Shown here in pieces: positions 48,364 to 59,800 of a stretch of 64,000 nt of DNA. The stretch lies in the NCBI RefSeq assembly GCF_033115175.1, contig NC_084827.1, positions 126,255,701-126,319,700 of the forward strand. The letters are read 5' to 3'. Positions within the stretch are counted from its first letter, which is position 1. Each line of letters begins with the position of its first letter. A program made the position numbers and the translations under genes. The notes under the pieces are model-generated. The model was not told where the DNA came from, ran no database searches, and worked only from the letters and a program-made list of their open reading frames with translations. This DNA comes from Lepus europaeus. Taxonomy: Eukaryota; Chordata; Mammalia; Lagomorpha; Leporidae.

Positions 48364-51300
48364 CAGGAACTTGGCTGAAGCAGGGAACTACTGAGCAAAT
48401 AATTTATACTGAATAACTGATTCAGTACTCCAGTGTACTGCTAGCTATAACTTCCTGCTGTGAGGCCAATGAAAACTTACATACTTTCTGTGGCAAATTC
48501 CAACAGAATTACTTCAGAGCTATTTTTCATGGAAGTATGGATTTAAAAAAATCATAGAGATGACTATGAACAAAAGTAAATCATTGTTTTAAAAACAAAA
48601 CAATGAGTACTACCAAAAGTTCTCTGCACAGATTTTTTTTTTAAATAATATATTTTCACATTAATTTGAAAGGCAAAGAGACAGAGAGAGAGAGATGGAG
48701 AGAATGGGGGTAGGTGTGGAACAGAGATGTTCTATTTGCTGGCTCATTTCCCAAATGCCTGGAAATAACCAGGGATGGGCCTGGGCAAAGATGGGTGTCT
48801 GAAACTCCCATGTGGGCACATGGACCCAAGTACTTGATCTGTTGCCTCTCAGGATGTATATTAGCAGAAAGCTGGATTGGAAGTGGAGGAGCAGAGCCAG
48901 GACTTAACTCCAAGCACTCTTTAGCTAAAGGGATGCAGCCACCTTAAGAAGCCTCTTAACTGGTTAGTTCACAGATACATTTGGAAGTGGGAAAAGGAAG
49001 GAACAAGTGGTGGACAAGCCTCCAAAAGTTTGAGCAGCACCAATTTGAGAATTGACTTGAGTGCTCCACAAATGAGTTGACTCACATTATATTTTTCAGT
49101 TCATGGGAAACAGAAAATAACCTCTCTAAGAAACATGAAAGCTGAGACTATATAGATATGTGTCCTGATATGTTATAAACTACCTCTGGTAAATCACTGT
49201 TGGGATTAGATCAGTGGCTAGATTTCATGGCTCAATAAATTATAAAACAAAAACTGACTCACATTAAGCTGCCAACCTTCTATCTTATATGAATTAACTA
49301 AAAAAACAAATAAACATAAATATTTATTATAGCTTACAAACAACCTTTTCTAAGAATAAATATTTATTTTAATATCACTAAAAGATTTAAACTTTAAATT
49401 AAAAGCTCATCTTTTTCATTCTGCTTTATGATCGTGAATAAACAGTTACCAGTTTAAACAAAAAAAAAAGATTTTTCACTAATTTTATATTGTTAAAGGT
49501 GAACAAGGGAATGCACAGGTAGTATTTTGGTGCTGAGCTTTCAAAGAAATAATTTCAAAGGCAAGCATGCTAACTGATCACTATAAAAAAGAGACTTTAT
49601 AGAAGTACAGGATTTATTATATCTCATTTCTCGTGTAATCCAGATTTCATTTTAGAAATGATAAAATCCAATCAGAAGTTATATTACTACCTTCATATCA
49701 GTTTCCCTTGGAATGTGATCCTTAAAATCTTCAATTGAACTTACAAGAAAAGGAATGTGGTAGGATAAGACCTAGGCAGGACAACAAAGAAAAATGTAGA
49801 ATTATTTTTAAATGGCAACCCCTAAGTTTATGTAATACTACCATTTGATTGATTCTAGTTTTCATAAAAGTTATTTTACTTTATCTATGTTCATGTGATT
49901 TTCAAGTACCAAAATACATGAAATGGAATGTATTCAATATGCAATCAAATATATTCAAAATCAAAAATGCTTCAACAGCAAAATTGAAACAATAATGCAA
50001 TAACTAGGCAAGTTATACTATTCACATGTCTATATCAAAACAAAATTTGAGTTTAATTTCTATATAGTTTATCTTCTCCCATGATAAAAACTAAAATTTT
50101 AGTTATATCAATACCCGCTATAAATTTAAAGAATGATTTCTGGTTTCTGGGAAATTAAAAGTGATTTTCTGAATATAAGCATGTACTTGCAATAGTTTCT
50201 TACATCTCTGAGTGCTTCTTGTGCCAATGATCGGAAGGATAAAATCACACCAATTATTGTCATCCTCTTCAAGACACTGTCAACAGCTAAATTCAACAGA
50301 AGTAAGGGAAAAGAAGAAAAAAGAATGAATTGAATTCTATATTAACCTTGGAAAAAAACTCGCAGTCACAAAATTTCCATGATAGAAGATGTAATTAATA
50401 GAAATTTGATTATAACAAATGATTAGTGGTAAAGGTATTGAATACTTGAAGTAATACTAGTTTACTTCAAATGGAGTATACTATGTTCTTTTAAATAGGC
50501 TAGCCAGTTCACCAGAATCTTGAAGTAATCTTTCACATAATTACCTGTATAAAAAGAGGGGAGGAAGGTGGGAGGAAGAGATCAGGGGAGAAAGCAGCAG
50601 CTCAGTGGAAACAGCTCAGAAACTTACAGATTCTAAATTGTTTAGTTGCTGAGATCTTGAGAAAATAAGGGAATAATGACTATTTAAACTACAAGCAGTT
50701 TTGGTAGCACTAGGTTGTTAAGCCCATGAATAGATTTGATCACTTACATAGTGCTTAGAGAGCATTATTCTAAAATTATGGCTATGTATTTAATATTAAA
50801 AATCATTTATTAGAATTAGAAGGATAAATACTTTCATATTTATAAAGCCAAACAAACATTAAACATTTCCCACATAAAAGGCACTGTACTGGGTAATAGG
50901 AATACAAATGTAAATAGAATCATGATCTACACCTCAAATAGCAAACAATCTAAATGAATTGTCAAGAAAATTAAGAAAATACTAGCATGTTTATATGATG
51001 GAAAAATATATATATCATTACATATGTAACAAACTGCAAAGAGGTATATAGAAAACTGTGAACTATAGTCAGTAACTGAAGAAAAGGAATGGAGAGAAGT
51101 GTTCTGCTTTTACTTTTTGAATTTTGTGCAGCTTGGTTAAATTCTGACCACAAGCATCTTTCATTAAACCTCACAATCCAGGTATAATATAAACTAAAAT
51201 GTGATGGAAATTAAAACAGCAGTGTTAACAAAATGACACAAAGCACATTTTTATAAATTCTACATGAGCGGAAACCAGTTTTACTGATTTTATCTACCCA

Positions 51301-54300
51301 TAGCACTCAAGAGACCCTGATATTCAGCAGGCCAGCAGGTGTTCAATGAAATGGTAATTCAAAATCAGACTATCCAGAGAACAGAGAAATGAGGCTGAAA
51401 AAAAAAATACTTATGAAAATGTCATCCGATCTGGCCATAAAGAAGAGTAAAGAGAAATGAATTCCATGGCAGGAAGAAAAAAAAAAAGGAAATAACAGTT
51501 TCATAACAAAGCATCACAGAAGAGACTACTAAAGTATCAAAAAATAAAAAGTAGTATGACATCATCATTTGTTTTCCGAAGGATGTTCCCCAGAATTTAA
51601 TCAAAGATTAACAAAAACTGTAAAAGGCAAAACCTTTTGACCACTGGCACATCCCCTCATCCCCAAAATTTCCATTATCTTTCCAAGGAAAAAAATTAAA
51701 AAAAAAAAAAAAAAAGTAATTTAAAGGTAAGTTCATTTTGACGTAAAAAAATTTGGAATCTGGACGGCGCCGTGGCTTAACAGGCTAATCCTCCGCCTTG
51801 CGGCGCCGACACACCGGGTTCTAGTCCCGGTTGGGGTGACGGATTCTATCTCGGTTGCCCCTCTTCCAGGCCAACTCTCTGCTATGGCCCGGGAAGGCAG
51901 TGGAGGATGGCCCAAGTGCTTCGGCCCTGCACCCGCTTGGGAGACCAGGAAAAAGCACCTGGCTCCTGGCTTCAGATCAGCACAATGCGCCGGCCGCAGC
52001 GGCCATTGGAGGGTGAACCAACAGCAAAAAGGAACCTTTCTCTCTGTCTCTCTCTCTCACTATCCACTCTGCCTGTCAAAAAATAAAAAATAGACCGAGA
52101 GGCGGCAAGATGGCGGAATAGGCAGGAAGCACACTTAGTCCGGGGGGAGAGAAAGTTTAATATAAGTGGAGATACTGCAGTGTCAAGGAAGAGTAGGGGA
52201 TGAAACAGCAGAGGAAACTCTTCTGGAACTAGTGATTCACAGTGGACCTGCGTGGAGAGCGTGGGAGCCCAAGTTCGGGACACCAGCAGCAGACTCAACG
52301 CGCCAGCGCTGGAACGCGAGGTGAGCCGAACCTCCATAGCCCGAGATACCAGCAGGCAAGCGGAAAGAGGAGGCTAGAGGGAACGAGGCTTGAAACTCCG
52401 TGGGGAAAAGTTCACCAGGCTAACTAGAAGAGAGAGAAAAATAAAATAAAAAAAGTGACTGATAAGGACACAAGTTTCTCTCCGCTAACCTCTCACAGGC
52501 GAGCAAGACAGAGCAGGCGCCATTTTGGACATACGTCATAAGCAGGGCGACCTCAGGTCTGCACCAGCCCTGAGCCTAGCAGAAAAACCTGACTCTGGGG
52601 GGAGGGGTGAAATAACAGGAGATTAGCATCTAACTTGGCAACCCAGTGGGAGACTGCAGGAGAATTGGAGCCCACACTGAGGGCAGCAGAGATTCCCTGT
52701 GTGGTCCTTGGGAAAGAGCTTCCAATCTCTGGCTCCTGTGGGTATATCATTTGCCTGCTAACTACCTCCAATTACGTTCAGCTGTGCGGAATTACTTCCC
52801 TTTTAAATCAAAAAAAGAAAGAGAGATTTACCACACCTAACCTGGGAGTGTCATCCTTGACACACCCTCAACCCTGAGGAACCAAACACAGCTCTCAGTC
52901 CACACTCATCTCAAGCCTCTAAGGCTCCACTGAAAGCAGACAGTCCACTTAATATAGAGCCATAGTGTAACAAGAAAAAACACCACAGTGAAGAAACCAA
53001 ATATCTCCAACATGCCAAACAACAAACGCAAAAACCAAGCTAACAAGAACAAGGAAGAAACTATGACGCCCCCAAATGAAAAAGACACCCCAATTCAAGA
53101 TTATGAAGATGATAAGATCGAAGAAATGCAAGAAGCAGATCTCAAAAAATTGATAAGAACATTAAGAAGTTCTCAAAAACAAATTCTTGAACTACAGAAA
53201 TCCTTCATGGACAAGATAGAAAATCTCTCTCGTGAAAGTGAAATATTAAGGAGGAATCAAAATGAAATGAAACAACTAGTGGAACAAGAAACTCTGATAG
53301 TGACTAGAAATCATAATGAAATGAAGAGTTCAATAGATCAAATGACAAACACATTAGAGAGCCTTAAAAACAGAATGGGCGAAGCAGAAGAGAGAATATC
53401 AGACTTAGAAGACAGAGAACAGGAAAGGAAACAGGCAAACCAAAGAAAAGAAGAAGAAATTAGAAATCTAAAAAATATTGTCAGGAATTTACAGGATACT
53501 ATTAAAAAACCCAACATTCGGGTTCTAGGAGTTCCTGAAGGCATGGAGAGGGAGAAAGGATTAGAAGGCATTTTCAGTGAGATACTAGCAGAAAATTTCC
53601 CAGGTTTGGAGAAGGACAGAGGCATCTTAGTACAGGAAGCTTATAGAACCCCTAATAAACATGACCAAAAGAGATCCTCACCACGACATGTTGTAATCAA
53701 ACTCACCACAGTGAAACATAAAGAAAAGATCCTAAAAGGTGCAAGAGAGAAACGTCGGATCACTCTTAGAGGATCTCCAATTAGACTCACAGCAGACTTC
53801 TCATCAGAAACCCTACAAGCTAGAAGGGAATGGCGAGACATAGCCCAGGTACTAAGAGAGAAAAACTGCCAGCCCAGAATACTATATCCTGCAAAGCTCT
53901 CATTTGTGAATGAAGGTGAAATTAAGACTTTTCACAGCAAACAGAAACTGAAAGAATTTGTTGCCACTCATCCTGCCCTGCAAAAGATGCTTAAAGATGT
54001 GTTACACACAGAAACACAGAAACATGGTCACCAATATGAAAGAAGGTAAAGGAAGGAAACCTCACAGCAAAAGATCACAGGAAGCTCAATTTCTCTTTGA
54101 CATAGAATTAAACTCTGATGCTCTGTTAAAGCAATGTGTTAAAGTAATCTATTATGTTCTCTTGATGTCTGTTAAATTCTAATTGTTCAAAAACAGCTGA
54201 ATTTTTATTAAGAGCAATGGGTTATTTAAATATGTGCTTTTTTCAAAAATTTGAATATCTGCTGCTCATAAAACTAAAGCGTTGTTGGTTCTGTGTTTAG

Positions 54301-56815
54301 CTGTCCTCCTATAGGTTCCTATGGACTTTTTCCAGCCACTTTTATTGTATTCAGTACTTTGGGATGCCTCTGTAAACAGATGAAGCCAATAATGTATTAA
54401 CAGTACCAACTGAGAGAAAGTATGGTTAACTGAGGTTACTAAAAAGAAAAAGCAATTCAAATCAATTGGCAATCTACAAAAAGAGTTAAAGATTTTAAAA
54501 GCTATTATTAAAATTGATGTATTGGTCTATTATGCTATATTATATGTGTGTACATATTGTATGTCCACATGGGGAAATTTTATTAAGAGTTTTATTTTAA
54601 TTGGCTTATAGATAAGATTGTCCATAAATTTAAGCTGCTAAAATCAATCAAAGATACATTTTAATTTGTGGGACCTGAATCTGTGTATCATATGTTTTAG
54701 ACTTGTTGGTAGAAAGAAACTAAAAACATTTTAGATGGTTGTGCTTAAGTTTACTGGCTAAACAAACTACACCATGTTAGATATTTAAGAGGTGTTTTCA
54801 AATACATGATTCTTAAAATTTATAGAAGGCATTGGACCTTCTGGTAAATGTTTTCTTAAGTTGTTATCTAATGGTTGAAACGGTTTGCTAAGTATTCATG
54901 TAATATTGCTATTGTCAGCAAGCGATCTAGGACTTGCTCCCTCATTTCTCTATTCGAAGCCCAACTTGTTCTTTCATTTCTCTATTCTCTTCAAGGTAGG
55001 AAACTAATTCTATTATGAAGGAATCTGTAGGATGCACAATTTAATCTTTAGACCTTATAAAAGAGATGGCTAACATTTTTCTGCAATAGCATAGCCAAAA
55101 TAAGAACTCAAATAATAATCTCATAGCTAGATTCACTTCGCCATCAGCGAAGTATACAGTAAGTAGAAAAAACCTCCCTTTCAGACAAAAGGGAAAGAAA
55201 GTTTTAAAGTGAGAATATAATTTTCCTCATGGGCATTGTCTACCTTAGAAAAACTACTACAGAACATGCCTGTGACTATAGACTTGTAGTTCAGGCCACC
55301 GAAGATTAGAGATGGGAAACGGGCACTCCCTTGACTTGCATCCTCTGGTCTGCTTTAACACAAACCAGGAGGAAAAGAAAGCTCGGCATCAGAAGCAATG
55401 GGTGGCAGGCCTATTAATGGCTGATCTGTACAGTGATCTGCCCTCAAGCAGACCCAACAGGCCAGTCCACTGCAGTGGCTTTCAATGTGGTAAGCCTGGG
55501 CTTCAGCAGAAGTCAGCTTGTGAAGAGACCTGGCAGCTCTGCCAAGAGTTGGATCACTGGTAATGGACCTGCCCTGGAGTCGAAGGATGCCCAGGTCAGA
55601 GCCACAGATCTTATTGGCTCTAAGCTGAAAAGCCCTTCACTCAGCCCAACTTCCAAAGTGACCACTGCAGCTGAGGGGATGGTCAAGTAGGGTCAGCAAC
55701 ATTGCAGGCAGAACTGTAAATTTCTTGTTAGAGATGCCACCTGCCTTTACCTGGCCAGCTCTCCTCCCAGGCCAGCCAAGTAATGAAAGTCAACAGAGTG
55801 CCTTCCCCTAGGAGGTTCACACCTCCCTTAGGATATACCCCATGTGAAGAGATAGATAGGTCTGGGCCTCTTAATTTACAAGGCCTAAAGCCCACCAGAT
55901 TATTATCAAGCCCCTTCTATCAGGTTCTATTTGCCTCTCAATCAGAAAACTTAATTGTAGCTTAGACAGCACCTTTCTTAGCTCCTCTAATAATGACTCT
56001 GTCCTTTGTTCTAGGCCCTGTCTAGTGCACTTGGGCCTCATTCCTTTGTAATCATAACCTCTACTCTACCACCAATGGCTCTACTCCCAACCTGTGTGTA
56101 CTGATGGTCCTCTTCCCCACTTAATGCTGTATAATTGTTCAAACCTGGTAAATGCCACTCTTAGGATCATTGGTTACTATCCTCACTCTGTCTTTTATGA
56201 CCTTGTCTAAATATGATCAGAGTCGGCAAACTTGGAAGGCTTCCATAGCCTTGGCAACTCATGACGACAGCCTAGGGTGGTTACTGGCGCCATAAACTAG
56301 AGTGTCAATTTGTTGGGTCAACAACAGGAGCCACTGTGCGCTTGCTCCTCATGTGGGATCTCTGTCCTTAATGTGCTGTACATTGTGATTTAATGCTATA
56401 ACTAGTACTCAAACAGTATGTTTCACTTTGTGTTTCTATGTGGGTGCAAACTGTTGAAATCTTTATACTAAATTGATCTTCTGTATATAAAGAGAATTGA
56501 AAATGAATCTTGATGCAAATGGAAGGGGAGAGGGAGCGGGAGGGGGGAGGGTTGCGGGTGGGAGGGAAGTTATTGGGGGGGGGAAGCCATTGTAATCCAT
56601 AAGCTGTACACTGGAAATTTATATTCATTAAATAAAAGTTAAAAAAAAAAAAAAAAAAGTAAAAAAAAAAAAATAAAAAATAAAAAAAAATTTTAAAAAG
56701 AGTATAAAAATCGTAAAAAAAAAAATTTGGAATCTATGCGTAGTTTTGCATAATAAGCATTTTCTTTTTTTATTTTTATTTATATTTATTTTTTAATTTA
56801 TTTGACAGATAGAGT

Positions 56816-56859
<44 letters not shown>

Positions 56860-59800
56860 CTTCCTTCCATTGGTTCACTCCCCTAATGGCTGCCAAGGCC
56901 AGCACTGTGCTGATCCAAAGCCAGGAGCCAGGTGCTTCTCCTGGTCTCCCATGCAGGTGCTGGGGACCAAGCACTTGGACCATCCTCCACTGCACTCCCA
57001 GGCCACAGCAGAGAGCTGGACTGGAAGAGAAGCAGCTGGGACTAGAACCCAGCGCCCATATGGGATGCTGGCACTGCAGGCGGAAGATTAGCCAAACAAG
57101 CCATGGCACCGGCCCTCGCATAATAAGCATTTCCAATGAACAATTTGAAGGTAGCTTGTTGAGCTGAAAATGTCTATCACAATGTTTCTCAAATCAGAAT
57201 CTCCTGGAAGATTTGTTAGAACACAGCTTGCTCCAGCCCCACAGCTTCTAACTCAATAGGTCTGGCTGGGGCCCAATAATGTATCTTCTTAACAAGTTCC
57301 CAGGTGGTGGTGTTGCTTGCTGCAGCTGGTTCATGGGCCACACTTTGGGAAACCCTGATCATGCTAGCACTTGGCATGAAACATCTGGAGCTGAGCATAG
57401 AAAGTTAAGGATGAATTATTTAACACTCATTGGTAAATAAGTCTGAATAAAATTTCCACAATAAGGTTGCAGAATAAGAATGGAAGAGAATATCACAACC
57501 TGACATTACATAAAAAATGAGCCTCCCAACATGAGTAATAAAGCATAAAGATAAAATTATTGGCAATTAAAGAGAATAAAATTTCAATATGGAAGAGAAT
57601 AAAAAATAAACACTACAGAGAAATCAAGTAGAATGAGAACTGATGAAAGAGAATCGGATTTTGCAAATGGATGGTCACAAACTGTTTAAGAAAGGTTTTA
57701 GGAAGTGGCAGTCAAACCTGCTACACTACAATGTTGGCTCCAATCATAATAGCTACTATTAATAAATTGTGACTGTTTATCTTTTTAAAAGAATGTACAT
57801 GTTGATTATGAAAATAAAAACTCTAGCTTCTGAATATGGAGTGAAGGAAGCACAAAGAAGGGGATCAAAGGCAAATAACAGCATTTTGTAAAACAATTTA
57901 AGTGAAAGTAGTCCCTTCTCCTAAATAAGTGACTCTCAAATTAATCGTTTGTTTTTCCAAATCACAAAACAGATTTAATACATTCTATTTTAAGACAAAT
58001 TTGATAAAATGGGTCATTAAGAGTCAACAATTTAAATTTTGGTTTTGGTCAATCCTAACATGAATCACCATTAATTTTTTTTTTTTTTTTTGACAGGCAG
58101 AGTGGATAGTGAGAGAGAGACAGAGAGAAAGGTCTTCCTTTTTGCCGTTGGTTCACCCTCCAATGGCCGCTGCAGCCAGCGCATCTCGCTGATCCAAAGC
58201 CAGGAGCCAGGTGCTTCTCCTGGTCTCACATGCAGGTGCAGGGCCCAAGGACTTGGGCCATCCTCCACTGCCTTCCCGGGCCATAGCAGAGAGCTGGCCT
58301 GGAAGAGGGGCAACCGGGATAGAATCCGGCACCCCAACCGGGACTAGAACCCGGTGTGCCAGCGCCGCAAGGTGGAGGATTAGCCTGTTAAGCCATGGCG
58401 CTGGCCACCATTCATTATTATATACAAAATTCAAGTTAGCAGAATCTAGACAAAGGACTATGGATTTTATTTTGAAAACTCGAAAATTTTGTTTAGAATT
58501 TTCGTTTTGATTTAATTCTGCAAACAAGGTATTGAGCATTTCGGTGCAGTACTTGATCTAACCAGATGGTACAGTTAAAAAAGTTATTTGCTGATAGGAA
58601 AAGTTAAACAGGGCTAAGGCTAGCAGGTGCTAAAGTGGGTATTAAAAATGGAAGACAAGGGGGGCACTAATTGCTGGTTCCAGCTCCTCTGCTTCCAAAA
58701 CAGCTTCTGGTTAATGCATTTGGGAGGGAGCAGAAGGTGTTACCAGTGATTAGCTTCCTGCCATACATGTGGGAGACCTTGATGCAGTTCTTGCCTCCTA
58801 CTTTCTGCTTGGTCCATCCCTGGCTGTTGAGCATTTGGGAAGTGAATCAGAGGATGGAAGATATCTATTTCTATCTCTCCCACATTCCCTGTCATTCTGC
58901 CTTTCAACTAAATAAAACTTTTTTAAAACATAGGAGAAACATAAAAAAAACTTTTTAACAAAAGACTGAAAAATTGAAGTAGATAATAAGACAAGAAACA
59001 AAAGGTCAAAAAATTCCCTATTTATGAACAGTCCTCTTCCTTGAAATACTATCCAATCAATCTTTTCACTTTCATTTTTCTATTTTATTTTTAAATGTAT
59101 CATATAATAAGCACATCTTTTTTCCATTTTGGTACATGGCTCTACAAACTTTTTTCTTTTTTAAAATTTATTTATCTATTTAAAAGGCAGGGTTACAGAG
59201 AGAGAGAGGGAGAGACAGAAAGAAAGGTCTTCCACCCACTGGTTCACTCCAGAGCCAGGAGCCAGGAACTTCTTCCAGGTCTCCCCCATGGGTACACTTG
59301 GGCCATCTTCTGCTGCTTTCCCAGCCCATTAGCAGAGCTGGATCAGAAGAGGGGCAGCCAGGACACGAATCAGCACCCACATGGGATGCCAGTGCCAGAA
59401 GAGGCTTAACCTACTACGCCACAGCTCCAGCTCCAGTTCTACAAACTTTAATTTATGTAGATTACCACCATCACTACCATGGTAAAAAGTTTCATCACTC
59501 CAAAAAGCTTCCTCCTTGTTTTTCCTTTAACTGTTTTAAGAAGGTAATTTTAGCATAGTTTAATTCTTGTAAATTTTTAATTCTAAAAATGATTTACTTA
59601 TTTGAGAGGTAGACAAACAGGCAGGAAAGAGAGAGCTCACATCCATTTGTTCATTCCAGAAATGCCTGTGAAGACTGGGACAAGGACATGCCAAAACAGA
59701 AAACTCAAGCCAGGTCTCCAATATGGGTAGCAGGAACCCCATTTCACATGAGCTACCAACATTGCCTCCCATGGTGTGCATTAGCAGGAAGCTGGAGTCA

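Larger units (their letters stand above)
52093..56666 (+). mobile_element. ORF1-only L1 (half-L1-like), young
   Basis: The order is a 5' UTR of about 0.9 kb (52093-53011), intact ORF1 (53012-54049), a 3' region of about 2.6 kb with no ORF2, a purine-rich tract, AATAAA and an A tail. It lies in an NCKAP1 intron, antisense to the gene. An L1 normally has ORF2 (endonuclease and reverse transcriptase) after ORF1, and no trace of ORF2 is seen. Either ORF2 was deleted before or after insertion, or this is an ORF1-only (HAL1-like) family. Mobilisation would need ORF2 protein from another element. Confidence 0.9.

Noticed and set aside
51762-56666. A single fused SINE-L1 mobile unit
   Set aside because: The inner 15-base duplication around the L1 explains the arrangement by two separate insertions. 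Copies of the junction elsewhere would be needed to argue fusion.
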